A DNA stretch of 64,000 nucleotides from Humulus lupulus (GCF_963169125.1 NC_084794.1:73877665-73941664), one strand, 5' to 3'. Numbered from the stretch's first letter, positions 35,250 to 47,479 are shown. Notes: generated from the sequence alone by a model not told the origin. Program-made: numbers and translations.

Positions 35250-36926
35250 AGAGTCATTTCTTCAATTTCTCTAACCCTTGTATCCTTTCTGTTGTAGAGT
35301 ATTACTAAGAAACTAAACCGTTCTTCAATTTTCTTCACAGGCTTCCAAAGTATCATTCGAATCACCTAGACTAGGGTGGTCAATTCTCAACACATGAGAT
35401 AGATACAAAGAGAAGAAGAGAAAATAATAATGAGGGTTAGAAAAGGACTTATGTTTGTAGAGAGAATCTAAAACCTACTAGATCTTCTGATCTTCTCAGA
35501 AACTTGTGTCTGTCATCTCTCACTTAGCACTCTTTTTACAATTAGGCCATTTAATTTAAATAAAAAATCAATAAAATAATAGATAATATCATCCCTAGGT
35601 CGAAATTATCATGGACTTTAGACCCGTGAAATTTCCCATTTAATTATAAGTTCGTTGGACTTAAAATCAAGGCATGTATTATTTTCTATTGATTAATTAA
35701 TTAAATAATTATTCAAATCTTTTATCAAATTAATTATTTATAATTTGAACCTTGATTTAAACTTATTTAGATACCAATTTATTTTAATTAATAAATATGC
35801 CTTAATTTCTCTTTTCTTCTCTAAATTACATAACTATGTGAAACTAACAAAAATTGACATGGTCAACTTTGATAATTAAATCAATTAATTGAGACTATCC
35901 AAATGATTTTATCCAAGGTACAACGGGGACCATGGACCTATGAAATCAAGCCCAATAAGTTATCATAAATCTAACAAATAAATTTGCTAATTTATTAATT
36001 CATCGTGACTCCACTAAAGACTCGGAATTGCACTCTTGAATTCATAGAACACTCTGTAAAAATATAAATACGTTATTAATTATTCATTGTTACAACCATA
36101 ATTGTCACTCAATCCTTTGTAGACGGTCTACAATGAGATGGGACTAAAATACCGTTTTACCCCTCATTGTATTTTATCCTTAAAACACTTAGTTCCTTGT
36201 AAATGATATTTCAGTAAACTAATTTTAATTACTGAAATGAGATCTCTATCATTTAGCACCTTGAATCAAAATAAAAGGAAACCATCGTTTCACTTCTTCA
36301 TCAGAAGCTATAGATGTTCATATCTATGATTAACACTCCCACTCAATTATACTATCAAGTTCTCAAGATGTAAGTATGGGCTAGTCCGTAGGGTAAGCTA
36401 GTAATGAACAAGTCAAAGAACTCAAATAATACATTCAGTTAGAATACTAACCACTCAGAATTGAGATTTAATTGACCTATGGTCAACTATATGATATGAC
36501 TATAATAGATAATAACGGTATCTTTACTTATCCTATCAACTGTCAATATCGGTCTAGTCCGATATAACAATTACATTCGATATTATCTACTTTGCTAATG
36601 TTCTAAAAGAACATAACACTGCGATGTGTAAGTAGATCATATCATAGATTGGCAAGTCAGTGTAAGTCTTGTGCACTGACTAATCTTAGGACTAACTTAT
36701 TTTTTAAAATATTTTCATATTTATATTCCACTGTGATTGCGTAACTATAAATACGATTAGCTATATGCTCGAGATTTAATAGAAGTTTATATTAAACAAA
36801 TAATCATGAAAATAAAACATGTGAGCAAAGTGATTGACCAAGTTAAAAAATTATTTCTATTCTTTTATTGATAATAAATGAGATTACAAAGAAATTGAGT
36901 TTTAATTAGGGCATAAAACACCAACA
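35250..36926 (-). repeat. Copia-D second LTR (probable 5' LTR), 204 bases missing
   Basis: It aligns with 24409-26087 from AGAGTCATT to the end CACCAACA. The first 204 bases on the + strand (the U5 end of the - strand element) are missing, together with the primer-binding site. The two LTRs differ at many positions by eye, so the element is not young. Confidence 0.75.
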
Positions 36927-37171
36927 CATATCTCCCTACTCACATATCCAATTTAGTAGTTCATTGTGATGATGGAAAGCTTAGTCAAATCACTACAAAT
37001 TCATGTCTAATAAGCAAAGCCAAATTCAGATGTTTACTAGCTGATAGTTGACCTACAAGAGGATGTATCCTAGAAATATGTGATTTAAAATTTAAATGAA
37101 GATATTTTGGAGCATCATCAAGTGACAAGCGGAAACATCTAAAAAAAACTATTTTCATAACCTTATTACTA
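36927..37171. other. Spacer, no gene seen
   Basis: AT-rich sequence between the Copia-D LTR and the MITE. No coding frame or repeat end is recognised. Confidence 0.4.
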
Positions 37172-37174
37172 TAA

Positions 37175-37558
37175 GGGTGCGTTTGGAAAGCCACCCTGTA
37201 ATTGGAATTGGGTGTGATTCGAAGTAACTTCTTGATTTTGCGTGTTTGTCTGATCATATAACTACATAGTAACCACATAATTGGAGGTAATTGAGGGGTC
37301 TCAATTACACTTTCCAATTCTCATAGGTCCCCATGAGAATTTGGTGTAATTACTAAATACAATCAATTTTAAATAATATTTATTACATAAGATTATTTTT
37401 CAGTGTAATTACTGGCTATTTTTCCAAACATGATAATAAGAATTCATAAGTAATTACTACTTAACATCCAAATACACCTTGTATTTTAAAATATAGTGTA
37501 ATTACTAGGATATGTAATTACTATCCTAGCAATCACACAGTTACTTCCAAACACACTC
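37175..37558. mobile_element. Tourist-like MITE (PIF/Harbinger type)
   Basis: It begins GGGTGCGTTTGGAAAG and ends CTTCCAAACACACTC, an imperfect terminal inverted repeat of about 16 bases. It is flanked by the 3-bp duplication TAA (37172-37174 and 37559-37561). It is 384 bp and non-coding, with many GTAATTAC words inside. TAA/TTA duplications and this type of end are typical of Tourist MITEs mobilised by PIF/Harbinger transposases. Confidence 0.75.
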
Positions 37559-37561
37559 TAA

Positions 37562-38306
37562 AAAGAATGCTTTAGATTATTTTAGGAGACTCTTTCTATT
37601 CTTTTCTATGGTATCTAATATGTTTATGGTTTCTTTTATGATTATGAACTAAATTTTTATTCTAGGGTTATGATGTAGTCAAACATGAATATTTAATGTT
37701 ATTTATTTTAGTTTTATATTTTTTTTCTTCGCATTTATGTTTGAATTCTCTATTTTATGTTTAATGCTCGTGAGTGCTTACTCACCATTTACATGATTTA
37801 TGATTTTGATTTGGGATATGAGAAGTGAAAATTGAATATATTATAGTTAGAGAATCATAGATTCTTATTGGATGTGAATACCTATATAATTTGTGTAGTG
37901 TAAAGTTTATATTCTTATTGACTCCTAATAGGTTGAAATTGTCACAACTATGTAGGGAATTTACTTATTCTGTTCACTTTCTATATCTTAAGAAAGAATA
38001 GAAAATAAATTAGAAAACTATTATCAACATAGGAAAAAGAAGTTGTAAAACTAGAGTAAAAACATTAAAGAGAATTGTTACGATGAAGTCAGACTCCTTA
38101 GGTTTTATTCATACACGTTTTTTCCTAGTTGTTTTAGTTTGTTTATTTCTTTTGTTTCTTTAATTTAATTTTCTAAATCAAATCTTGTTTAATCAAATAG
38201 AATTAAAACTAAGTAAGTTGGCAATTAGTAAACAATCCTCATGGGAATGATATTCTATTTATTACTCTATTACTTGTTTACGATTGCATGCATACATATA
38301 TTTCAC
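37562..38306. other. Spacer, no gene seen
   Basis: AT-rich DNA with no readable frame. It ends where Copia-E RNase H starts. Confidence 0.4.
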
Positions 38307-38854
38307 AACAGATATTTATCGGGTACTGCAGATTTTGGCTTGCACATTCATATGTCTAACACTCTTGATATAATGGGATTTTGTGATGTTGGCTAGGTCG
38401 CTGACCTAGATGATAGACAATCAACAAGTGGCTACTGCATATTTCTTGGTCCAAATCTTATAGCTTGGCAGTCAAAGAAACAACAAATCATTTCAAGGTC
38501 TTGAACTGAAGCTGAATATCGAAGCCTTGCAAATATCACTGCTAAACTCACTTAAAAATCTCTACTAAAATAACTAAGGGTGTCACAATCAAGTTCTCCA
38601 ATTGTTTAGTGCGACAACCTGAGTACAATAATGTTAGTTGTCAACCCGGTTTTACATGTTAGAACAAAGCATATAGAACTGGATTTATACTTTGTAAAAA
38701 AAAAGGTTATTAATAAAGAATTAGAAGTGAGACATGTCCATGGCTTTGATTAGATCGCAAATAGCTTCACTAAGGCAATTTCTAGTTCCAAATTTCCTCT
38801 ACTTAGAGACAAACTCAAAGTTGAATATCTTTCAACTCCGAGCTTGACGAGGGT
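38307..38854 (+). pseudogene. Copia-E RNase H
   Basis: The C-terminal RNase H part of a copia polymerase: [56 protein letters not shown], then RTKHIELDLYFVKKK and ANSFTKAISSSKF. The first Asp word lies in GFCDVG. Stops replace residues at several points (38395, 38502). It has the style of Copia-C and starts about 18 codons after the point where Copia-C breaks. A short non-coding tail leads to the LTR. Confidence 0.75.
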
Positions 38855-39083
38855 TGTTAAGAAGATTTGGTTTTCAGTTAGTTTGTTGTTTGTTAACTAT
38901 AATTATTTACGTTTGTTACATAGTTGTTATTAGTTAGCACAATAGTTAGCTTAGTTGTTAATAGAGTAGCTTAGCTCTATTTATACTCTTTGTATTGTAA
39001 TGTTCTCATTAAAATCAATATACGGAAATTCATTCACAAATTCTTTCAATATTTTGTTCGTTTACAAGCTCGATATCCTAACA
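38855..39083 (+). repeat. Copia-E 3' LTR
   Basis: It begins TGTTAAGAAGATTTGG and ends GATATCCTAACA, 229 bp. The purine-containing GACGAGGGT lies just before. Short LTRs like this fit the Ale-type copia. A TATA-like run (CTATTTATACTC) is near 38978. Confidence 0.7.
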
Positions 39084-39911
39084 AGAAAAGATGACAAGCA
39101 GTGCTCGACATCACGACCCCTGATAAAACATCACCAACTTTGACATCTAGTTCAATATCTAGGGTTTTTTTATAATAAAAAAAATTGTCATCAAGGACTT
39201 TTTTTTTGTAGTAATGTACCTATAAGTAGTAATTAATTAAAAAGGCCACTACTACCCTGAGATATACTAAATTTATGTTTAAAATTGGCATATAAATTTA
39301 GTGACAAGTTTATTTTATTAATGTAATTTAGTAACTGCTTTTCAATTTAAATTTGTTTGTAATCTTAATCATAAAATACAAAGAAAAATTCATCTACAAA
39401 AAGACGAAGAAATTTAGATTTTTCCCCTTTTTTTAACTGTTCATAATTTGTTATGTATTCGTGTATGTTAAAATAAAAATAAGAGAATGTAATTCAAAAT
39501 TTATTATGTATTTATGGGTTGCGCAGCCTAATTCATAGAGATGGTGATGACTGGATTAGACTCAAATGGCCTAAATAAGATTATAATTAGAATATGTTAA
39601 AATAAAAATAAGAGATTGTTATGCTTGGTTTTTTTTTTTGGCAATCAGTAGTCTGACTTTGTTTATTTTTTGTAATTTAGTTATATATATAAATGTCGAA
39701 TAAGTTCCTTAAAAAAAAGTCAGTTAAGTCATTTTAGTTAATGATTCAACAAAATTTTCAATATTTTAACAGAAAACGGATATTTTTTAATATACTAGAT
39801 ACAAATAACATGCAATGCACGTTTGTTTAATTTTATTTATATAATTTATTAATTATTTTTATTAAATTTGTTTTATTGTCATAAAAATTTTAAATAAATA
39901 AATAATATTAT
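39084..39911. other. AT-rich spacer between Copia-E and Tat-3
   Basis: No coding frame is seen. A direct repeat of about 22 bases (TATGTTAAAATAAAAATAAG) occurs near 39464 and 39593. The word ACCTATAAGTAGTAATTA near 39228 also occurs in the right arm of the foldback element near 62918, so a related MITE remnant may be here. Confidence 0.4.
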
Positions 39912-40743
39912 TGTTAAACCCAAATTTCGAGAATGAGAATTTTGATCTCGAAACTCAGGCTCGTAAGGTGTAAGCTCGAGACTAGCACAGTCGTCATGTG
40001 ATCAGCAAGTCAGAGACAGTCTCGCTAAGCAGTAAGTGACAACATCGGGATTACTGAGCTCAGGAACTATGTAGTCTCGGAGGTGTTCCGAAGTTATAAG
40101 TTAGGCTCGCAACTCACAATGGCAATGGTTCAACACTTGTATAAATTTCTTGATTTATTTCCTACCCTCAGACAAGCGATTCGAGCTCGAATATTGTAAG
40201 CTCGAAGAGGATGGTCTCGTCAACATCACTTGTTGGGAACATAGGCGAACCAAGGTGACAAGCTCGCAATAGGTAAACGGTCTCGAAGGCATGTGCATCT
40301 AGCTTCCAAGCTCGTCAACTGTGTGTGAACGTGTTTATTGTTGTAAAATCCCTATGTTTAAGGGACCTGATGTAATTTGTTATTAAATCCCAAATATCAT
40401 GAGATATTACCGCGTATGTAGTAACTAATGCATTTAATAGCATTGTTTTAATTGATTTGTAGAATAACTCCCTGAAATCTGTGGGAAGAGATTCGGTAAA
40501 CCCCTCTATAAATAGAGTGGGACAATTCATTTGCAAAGGAAGGAGAAATTGATATTGGGAAAACTTTGTACGATTGCTTCCAAAACAGCTATCAGAGAGT
40601 TCCAAGAATTTAATAACATAAACTCGTGGACTAGGCAGATTTTAACTGCTGAACCATGTAGAAAATCATGTTTATATTATTTATTTCCTCTGGTATATTT
40701 GTTTAATTGCTTTTCTTCTCTAAGTTGACGAAAAACGGCGTCA
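39912..40743 (+). repeat. Tat-3 5' LTR
   Basis: It begins TGTTAAACCCAAATTTCG and ends ACGGCGTCA, about 832 bp. Many GCTCG(A/T) words are scattered in it. The TATA box is at 40507-40515. The R/U5 half resembles the LTR at 9542-10130. Confidence 0.7.
40507..40515 (+). promoter_or_regulatory. TATA box of Tat-3 LTR
   Basis: TATAAATAG is about 235 bases before the LTR end, as in related LTRs of this window. Confidence 0.65.
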
Positions 40744-40749
40744 ATAGTT

Positions 40750-40767
40750 TGGTGCTTTCATTGAGAG
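40750..40767 (+). promoter_or_regulatory. Primer-binding site of Tat-3
   Basis: TGGTGCTTTCATTGAGAG is identical to that of Tat-2 (32302-32319) and starts six bases after the LTR end. Confidence 0.7.
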
Positions 40768-40818
40768 CTATTAAACAAGACGTGAGCCTGTTTAGCAATA
40801 AATCCTCTCAAATCATCA

Positions 40819-42001
40819 ATGGCTGCTGCGAGTAACCCCAATACGGGTGAGCGACCAATGCCCAATATACCTCAGGAGCAGCTACCTCATGCTGAAGATT
40901 ACCCACGACGGCCTGAAAAGCAGCCTATGGTGGATCCGGATCCTGAAGAAAGGAGCGATTCATCCAACTCTTGAGGGTCGCCTGCCCCCAGGCCTGACGA
41001 GGATACGTATTACAATCCTGAAAGGTATGTTCCAATTGTGGAACTTGAAAATCACCAACTTCGCAAACAGTTGGCAGAAGCAACAAAGCGCAATGAAGAG
41101 TTAGCCAGACAGGCTCCTGGCGCCCAGGCACCTCCTCGGAGGCCTAGGGGACGTCCTCGTGGGAGCACGGCTGCCAGGAGGGCGGAACAGGTGCCGCCAC
41201 CAACATCTCAGCAAGTTCAACCAAGGCCCCGAAGGAGTAACTGGGTTGAGGGTACTACCAACCCGACTGCAGAAGCACACACAGGAACGAGAAATAACTA
41301 AGCCCCCTCAGTGGCTCAAAACCTGAATCCTGATGCTATGAAAAACAACCCGGAGCCTGACCAGGAAAATTCGGGACCATCTAGGCCCGACAATGGGAGA
41401 TAGCCACCATCACCCATAAAACACCCACCATCGCCAATAAGGCACCCCTCGCCAGTCCAGGAGGTTCCATGACCTGCACTTCGAGATGGAAATCGACGAG
41501 CTAGGCATGGACAAGGGAATGAAAGAGAAGCTATCCGAGATCGTAGGGTTCCTCAGCCTACGAGAAGCCAAATGTCAAGATCACATATTGCTGGGACAAG
41601 GAGGCCATCTGGGGACCCACCTCATAATAACCGAGCTACGAGCTGTGTAAGTGAAAGTTCGAATTACACTCGGTCCATGATCATTTACAATACGGAAGTG
41701 AGGAATCGAGGGAATCACCCTGATCTACGGGAACACTTAAACCACAATCGAGGTCGAGACAATCCCCCAAACCCAGATTTGCGAGACCATCTGAACGCCC
41801 GCAAACCGCCAGTGTATGACCCTGTACTGAGACAGGGAGCTGGAGTTTTTATTAACGATAACCAGCCCCCTCAGGTCCAGGCTAGACCTCCAGTGGATTC
41901 AGTCCAAGAAAGGATTGAACAACTAGATAGAGCATTCAAGCTTTTACATAACGAGCGTAGCAGGGACAAGGATGAAGAGCTCGAGCCTTTTGCCCCACAT
42001 A
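40819..42001 (+). pseudogene. Tat-3 gag, N-terminal part
   Basis: It starts with ATG at 40819 (MAAASNPNTGERPMPN) about 50 bases after the primer-binding site. It is rich in proline, arginine and asparagine. A short coiled coil (VELENHQLRKQLAEATKRNE) lies near 41035, followed by a basic stretch with RPRGRPRGS, resembling an AT-hook. Stops occur at 40972, 41299, 41401 and 41470. The last words DEELEPFAPH are cut by Solo-2 at 42001/42002, and the frame resumes at 47998. Confidence 0.7.
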
Positions 42002-42360
42002 TGTAACGCTCTACTTCCTTAGAGGCGTTACTAAGTGAGTTTTAAATCAAAACTTTGTGCAATTAACTCGCTAACCGAGGTTTTTAAAACAAAAGTGTGA
42101 CTAAGCAAAAGTTAAGGCTGTAATCTTTTGAAAATGCTTTACTTTATTGAAAACTTCAAGTATCTATTAATTGTGATCCCAAAATAAGGTTTGAAAACTA
42201 TTTACAACTTAAAATAAGTTTACAGTTGATTAATTATTAAAATCACAGATTATTACAGCCATTTCCCGAATAAACCCCCAACCAAAGCGGCTGGGCAGGC
42301 CAAACATGTACGCGTCACTTCACGCTCTCCGTACTCATGGCTGGTTGACTTAATCTTTGC

Positions 42361-42413
42361 CCTTACCTGCAACACAGAGCACCCATGAGCCGAAGCCCAG
42401 CAAGAAAACTCAT
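42361..42413. promoter_or_regulatory. Conserved box shared by three solo LTRs
   Basis: The stretch with GAGCCGAAGCCCAGCAAGAA recurs almost unchanged at 49776-49830 (Solo-3) and 50311-50361 (Solo-4), although the LTR sequences around it differ much more. Its role is unknown; transcription start, splice or RNA-structure signals are possible. Confidence 0.5.
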
Positions 42414-43890
42414 ACAATATATAACATATGCGAATTATATAGTTAACATATCATATAAACCACAGATAACCAAATGTTCCATCAGACTAAACAAACACGG
42501 CCATGCCGTCCCAGAGGCATTACCAGAGCCTGGGGCCTCGGTTCTCACCGTAAGGATATCACATGTATCCATTGGGGTCCCACCCTGACTACAAGCACTT
42601 CACGTGCTAAGTGTACTTCCGGCCCAGCTGCCGTTCTCGGCCCCATTGCCGTCCTCGGCCTTTCGCCGTTCTCGCTACTATAATCACATACTGTATAATT
42701 CAAATAACATTCAAACATATAACAATTCAATCAAAACTATACCATAATCATGTAATACAATTTAGGGTCGTGCCCTGCATTAACACTATGGGTCCATGCC
42801 CTGTCATACGGGTGCTACAGTTTTCTTACCTGTATCCCGAGCTTCACAGTGCACCAAAGTCACGAGCACGGTCCTCTAGCACGAGCCTCTCTGAAATCCT
42901 AGTCACAACACACATAAAACACTTTTAATACTAACCAACCCAAAACCACTTCCCGGGACCAATCCCGTACTCTCGGGACTCCTAAATTCCTAAAACAATT
43001 CATTGAAAACATCCCCCGAACCCCCGGAGCAAAAGCTCAAAATTGCAAAATTTCGTGTCCTGAAAATGGCCTAGCGCCGCGGCGCTGCCCAAGAGGGTTG
43101 CGGCACCCTGCCCAAGAGGGCCGCAGCGCCCAGCAAGTTAGAGAGCCTCCCCTGACTGGAAACAGCCTCGCGCCGCGGCGCCCAAGAACAGGGCCGCGAC
43201 GCTCCTTCGCGAACCCAGAAATTCTAGGTTTTTCCTCTGCATTTCTCCGACCCAATACCCCTCCAAATCATCCCAAACAATTACCTAAACCCCAAGATCA
43301 ATTTAAAGCCTCAAATGAACCATTTAACAACTCATAAACACTAGTATCAAGATCAAAACACAATCACACCCAAAATCCATCCTTAGATTTCTAATTTCAG
43401 CAACCTCAACCAAAACTTAAAAACTTAACTCATGCATCAATTTCTCAAACCACAACAGAAACAAGCCTTAAATTTACATAGAATCCTTACCTCAAGTGGA
43501 GAATTCACCCTTAAGCTTCCTTGATTCATCTCCTAAGTCTCCAAATTTCAGCTCCTTCTACTCCTCTTCTTCTTCTTTTTTTTTCTTCTTCTTGCCCTAG
43601 CTTTTCTTTCTTCTAGTTTTTCTTCTCTTCAATTTTTTTATCAAAACCATCAAATGACCCAATGCCCAAACCGTGTACCCCAATATCCCAGCTGAAAATT
43701 TTCTAAATCCCTTGCCAAATGACCACTTTACCCCTTCCTAATAATCCTTCCTAACTAAACCTTCAAGGGCACTCAAGTCCTTTCACTTCTATTCAATTCT
43801 ACCATTTTCCATCTAAAACTTGTTACTCAAAGCAGTTACAAATGGTTACACAGGTTACTAAATCGCCAATAACTATAACCATTATCATCA

Positions 43891-44105
43891 TATAGAGCAG
43901 GCACCATCTCCAAGGAGCATCCACCAGTAATCCAAATGATGCTGGGATCTGGATTACTCCCAAAAAGAGAGGTTCTAGACAAGGTATGGCAGATTTGCTC
44001 AAGTCAGATAAAGCTCTAGGAAAGGCTATTTCCGGGAATGGTTATGAAGTATTACAGGATATTGGGGTTGGTTCTTTGGTTACAATATCTAACACAATTA
44101 AGTGA
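43891..44105 (+). pseudogene. LINE ORF1, C-terminal end
   Basis: About 70 codons in one frame, with NPNDAGIWITPKKRGSRQG and LQDIGVGSLVTISNTIK, ending at TGA (44103-44105). Plant L1 ORF1 encodes an RNA-binding protein and often ends with a W.TPK-type word. Everything before it was lost when the copy was made. The stop overlaps the ORF2 start as TGATG. Confidence 0.65.
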
Positions 44106-47100
44106 TGGAAGTTTGTAATATGATGGGGTGGAATGTGAGGGGTATGAATAAAAGAGATAAGCAAAATGCTATTCTTAGCATTTGTAAGGAGAATAAGGTG
44201 GGTTTTGGAGCTTTTTTTGAGACTAAGGTGAAACATGAGAAGCTTAAGGGAATTTTTGAGAATAATTTTCAGAACTGGGATTACTTCTCTAGTCCTATTG
44301 TTTCTGGTAGAATTTTAGTCTTGTGGCAAGCTAGTTTTGTGAAGGTTGATATCTTGATTGAAGATCCTCAACTGGTTCATTGTAGAGTCAGAGTTAGTGG
44401 CCAGAAAACTATGTTTTTTGCTACTGTGGTTTATGGTAGTAATTCTATGGGGGAGAGGAAAAATATTTGGGATAAACTAGCTAGTATTGGTCAGTTAAAA
44501 TCTCCTTGGATAATATTTGGAGACTTTAATGCCATATTTAGCTACCAAGATAGGATTGGTGGAAGACAGATCAGTGCTAAGGATATAGCTGATGCTCAAG
44601 ATTGGTTAGCATTAGGCCAAGTTGAGGAGCTTAAGTGTGCTGGTGCTCAGTATACGTGGTCTAACAAGCATGAGGCAGGAGACTCTATTTTTTCTAAATT
44701 AGATAGAGTTTTTATTAATGACTTGTGGCTGGAAAAGTTCCCGAAAACTGTAGCTTGCTTCAAATGGGACTGCATCTCTGATCATAGTTTCTATGTGATT
44801 AGAAGTCAAGAAGTTTACAAAGTGGGTTTCATTCCTTTTCGCTTTGGTAACCATTGGATGCAGTATAGAGGTTTCAGCGATTCTGTTCTGCATTGCTGGA
44901 ATGCTCCGGCTGGTTCTGGTGGAGGCCTTAATAAGGTGATCAAGAAGCTTTTTCGAGTAAAGCATATGCTGAAAAGGTTCAACAAGGAGGAGGTTGGTGA
45001 TGTTGTCTTGAAGTACAGGGAGGCTAAGGAGGACTTTAGTAGAGCTCAGGAGGCTTTGGCAGCTAACCCGACTGATCTGTCTCTGCACCATTTAGCTTCT
45101 CAAGCTCAACACAAAGTTTCAGTATTGCAGATCTGTTATGCTAGTTATCTTAAACAGCAGAGTAAGATTAATTGGCTCAAGTTTAATGATGAAAATTCGA
45201 AATTCTTTCATGCGTTTATGAGGAAGAGGAAGGTTGATAATAGAATTACTTCCTTCTCTATTGGAGGCATCATAGAAGAAGATTATCCTAAAGTGGTTGA
45301 GCACTTTCTTTCCCACTTTAAGAATTTTATGGGGAAGAGAAGTTGGACTTCTAAGGAGATTGACAGTAACTGTATTAGCCAGGGTAATCGGTTGTCTGTA
45401 GACCTGCAAGTCAGTTTACTGAGACCTTTTACTAAAAGAGATGTGAGGAAGGCTCTTTTTAGCATTCACTCCTGTAAAAGTCCTGGTTTGGATGGATTTG
45501 GCTCGGGTTTCTTTAAGGGGTTATGGTCAGATATTGGAGATGAAATTTCCACTGCTGTGTTGGAATTTTTCCAGGGTGGGTACTTGCCGAAGGAGCTGAA
45601 TGAAACTGTGATCACTCTTATTCCCAAGATAGCAGCTCCGAACTCTGCTAGTGACTTTCGTCCTATAGCGTGTTGTAATACACTATACAAATGTATATCG
45701 AAGATGATTTGTTCCAAACTCTCGGAAGTGCTCCCCTTCTTGGTTCATAGTAATCAAGGGGCTTTTATAAAAAATAGAGTTCTTGCTCATAATATAATGA
45801 TTTTCCAGGATCTCCTTAAGGGATACACTAGAAAGAATATTTCAGCCAGGTGCTTAATGAAGATTGATCTGAGTAAGGCGTATGACAATGTTGATTGGCT
45901 TTTTGTGGGAGATTTTCTTAAGCAACTTTGCTTCCCTTCTAGATTTATTGGCTGGATTCTAGCTTGCTTAAAGGGTACCAACTATAATCTGTTAATGAAT
46001 GGGAGAATTCAGGGCTCTTTCAAAGGGGAAAAAGGCCTTCGGCAAGGGGACCCTATGTCTCCTCTTTTGTTTGTGCTAGTTATGGAGTACCTTACTCGCC
46101 TTTTAGCGTATTACTCTGAGAAAAAAGGCTTTGTTTTTCATCCTTTGTGCAAGCATATTAGGTTAACTAACCTTTGTTTTGCAGACGATTTGATCATCTT
46201 CTGTAAAGGGAATGTCAGTTCAGTGAGTAAGATTCATGAGGCTTTCACTGTGTTTTGTGATTCTACTGGGCTTTCAGCGAATAAATCTAAATCTCATATC
46301 TATTTTGGAGGGGTTAAAGATCCCATCAAAGCGCAGATTCTTGAGATGTTGCAAATGGAAGAAGGATCCTTTCCGCTGAGTTACTTGGGGGTTCACCTTC
46401 GGCCTACTAAGTGGAAAGCTTCAGATTGTGGGGTGATTCTGGATAAGTTGAATAAGAAGCTTAATTGTTGGGCGAGTAGAAATTTTTCTTTTGCTGGTCG
46501 GGCTCAACTTATTCGCTCAGTCCTGCTTGGCATTAGGAATTTTTGGATGAGTATATTTATTCTTCCGTCCAAAATCACTGCTGCCATTGATAAAAGTTGT
46601 CGGGATTTTCTGTGGGGTTCTATTGGGAATAGAAGCAAGTTGCATCTCCCTTCTTGGGAAAAGGTTTGTCTCCCTAAAAAACTGGGTGGTGTTGGCTTCC
46701 GTGAAGGTAAGAAATGGAACATGGCGTTGATGGCTAAATTCATTTGGGCGATATCTTCAAAACAAGACTGCCTTTGGGTTAAATGGATTAGTTCCATTTA
46801 TCTGAAGGATTTTGACATTTGGAAAGTTCCTATTAGTCCGGATATGTGCTGGTATGTTAAGAAGTTGTTGAGGCTTAGACAAGTCATTGATGAGGGATGC
46901 TTGCAGCAAGCAGTTAAGGGAGGAAAAATTAGTATCAAACATGTTTATTCCTCTCTTATTTCTGCTACCTCTGTGGGTTATGCTGATACTGTGTGGAACA
47001 AGCTTATTGTGCCCAAACATAGATACTTTTTCTGGCAGATATTTAACAAGTAGCTTCTTACTAAAGACCACCTGAGCCGGTTCTTGACCTTAACATCTTC

Positions 47101-47479
47101 TCTCTGCCCTGTTTGTGAGTCTGATTTAGAAACCCATAGCCATCTGTTCATGGAGTGCATCTTCTCAAGGAAAGTTTTTGAGGAGATTGGTAAGTGGTTG
47201 GGGTATTTCCACTGGTCAGATTCGTATGAGGACCTTAATCAATGGAGCTTGTTCTCTAAGCATAATGTGAAGAACCAGATTTGTAATGCTGTGATTTCGG
47301 CTTCCTGGTATTTTATCTGGTGCAATAGGAATGGTTGTATTTTCGATTCTGCTTGTAAAATGGCCAGTAGATTAAGTATGGATATCAAGGATTCGGTTAA
47401 GCATAGAGTATTGAGCTTGGGTTCTCTTTCTCATAGGAAAAAGGATATGTACTTTCGTAAGGTTGTTGAGAGCTGGTAG
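44105..47479 (+). pseudogene. LINE ORF2: endonuclease, reverse transcriptase, zf-RVT; one stop
   Basis: A frame of about 1125 codons with a single TAG (47051-47053, residue ~983). Start at ATG 44105 (MEVCNMMGWNVRGMN), overlapping the ORF1 stop. The APE-type endonuclease (about 1-225) shows GWNVRGMN, FFETKV, IIFGDFNAIF, SKLDRVFIND and SDHSF, so its catalytic residues are present. The reverse transcriptase (about 460-740) has SPGLDGFGSGFF, LIPKI, FRPIACCN, KIDLSKAYDNVDW, GLRQGDPMSPLLF and the active site CFADDLIIF. The C-terminal zf-RVT part is SLCPVCESDLETHSHLFMEC after the stop. The enzyme would nick the target and copy RNA into DNA there. The TAG may have arisen from a Trp codon. Confidence 0.9.

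Noticed and set aside
36985..37317. Open frame of about 110 codons on the - strand
   Set aside because: It overlaps the left end of the MITE and shows no domain.
39464..39616. 22-base direct repeat near 39464 and 39593 as a target duplication
   Set aside because: The 105 bases between have no transposon ends, and the sequence is low-complexity.
41140..41180. AT-hook-like RPRGRPRGS as a sign of a host DNA-binding protein
   Set aside because: It is in the Tat-3 gag frame, which is basic and proline-rich throughout.
43070..43210. GC-rich, CpG-rich segment as a host CpG island or promoter
   Set aside because: It is inside Solo-2, and a comparable segment occurs in Solo-3 near 52965; it is an LTR feature.
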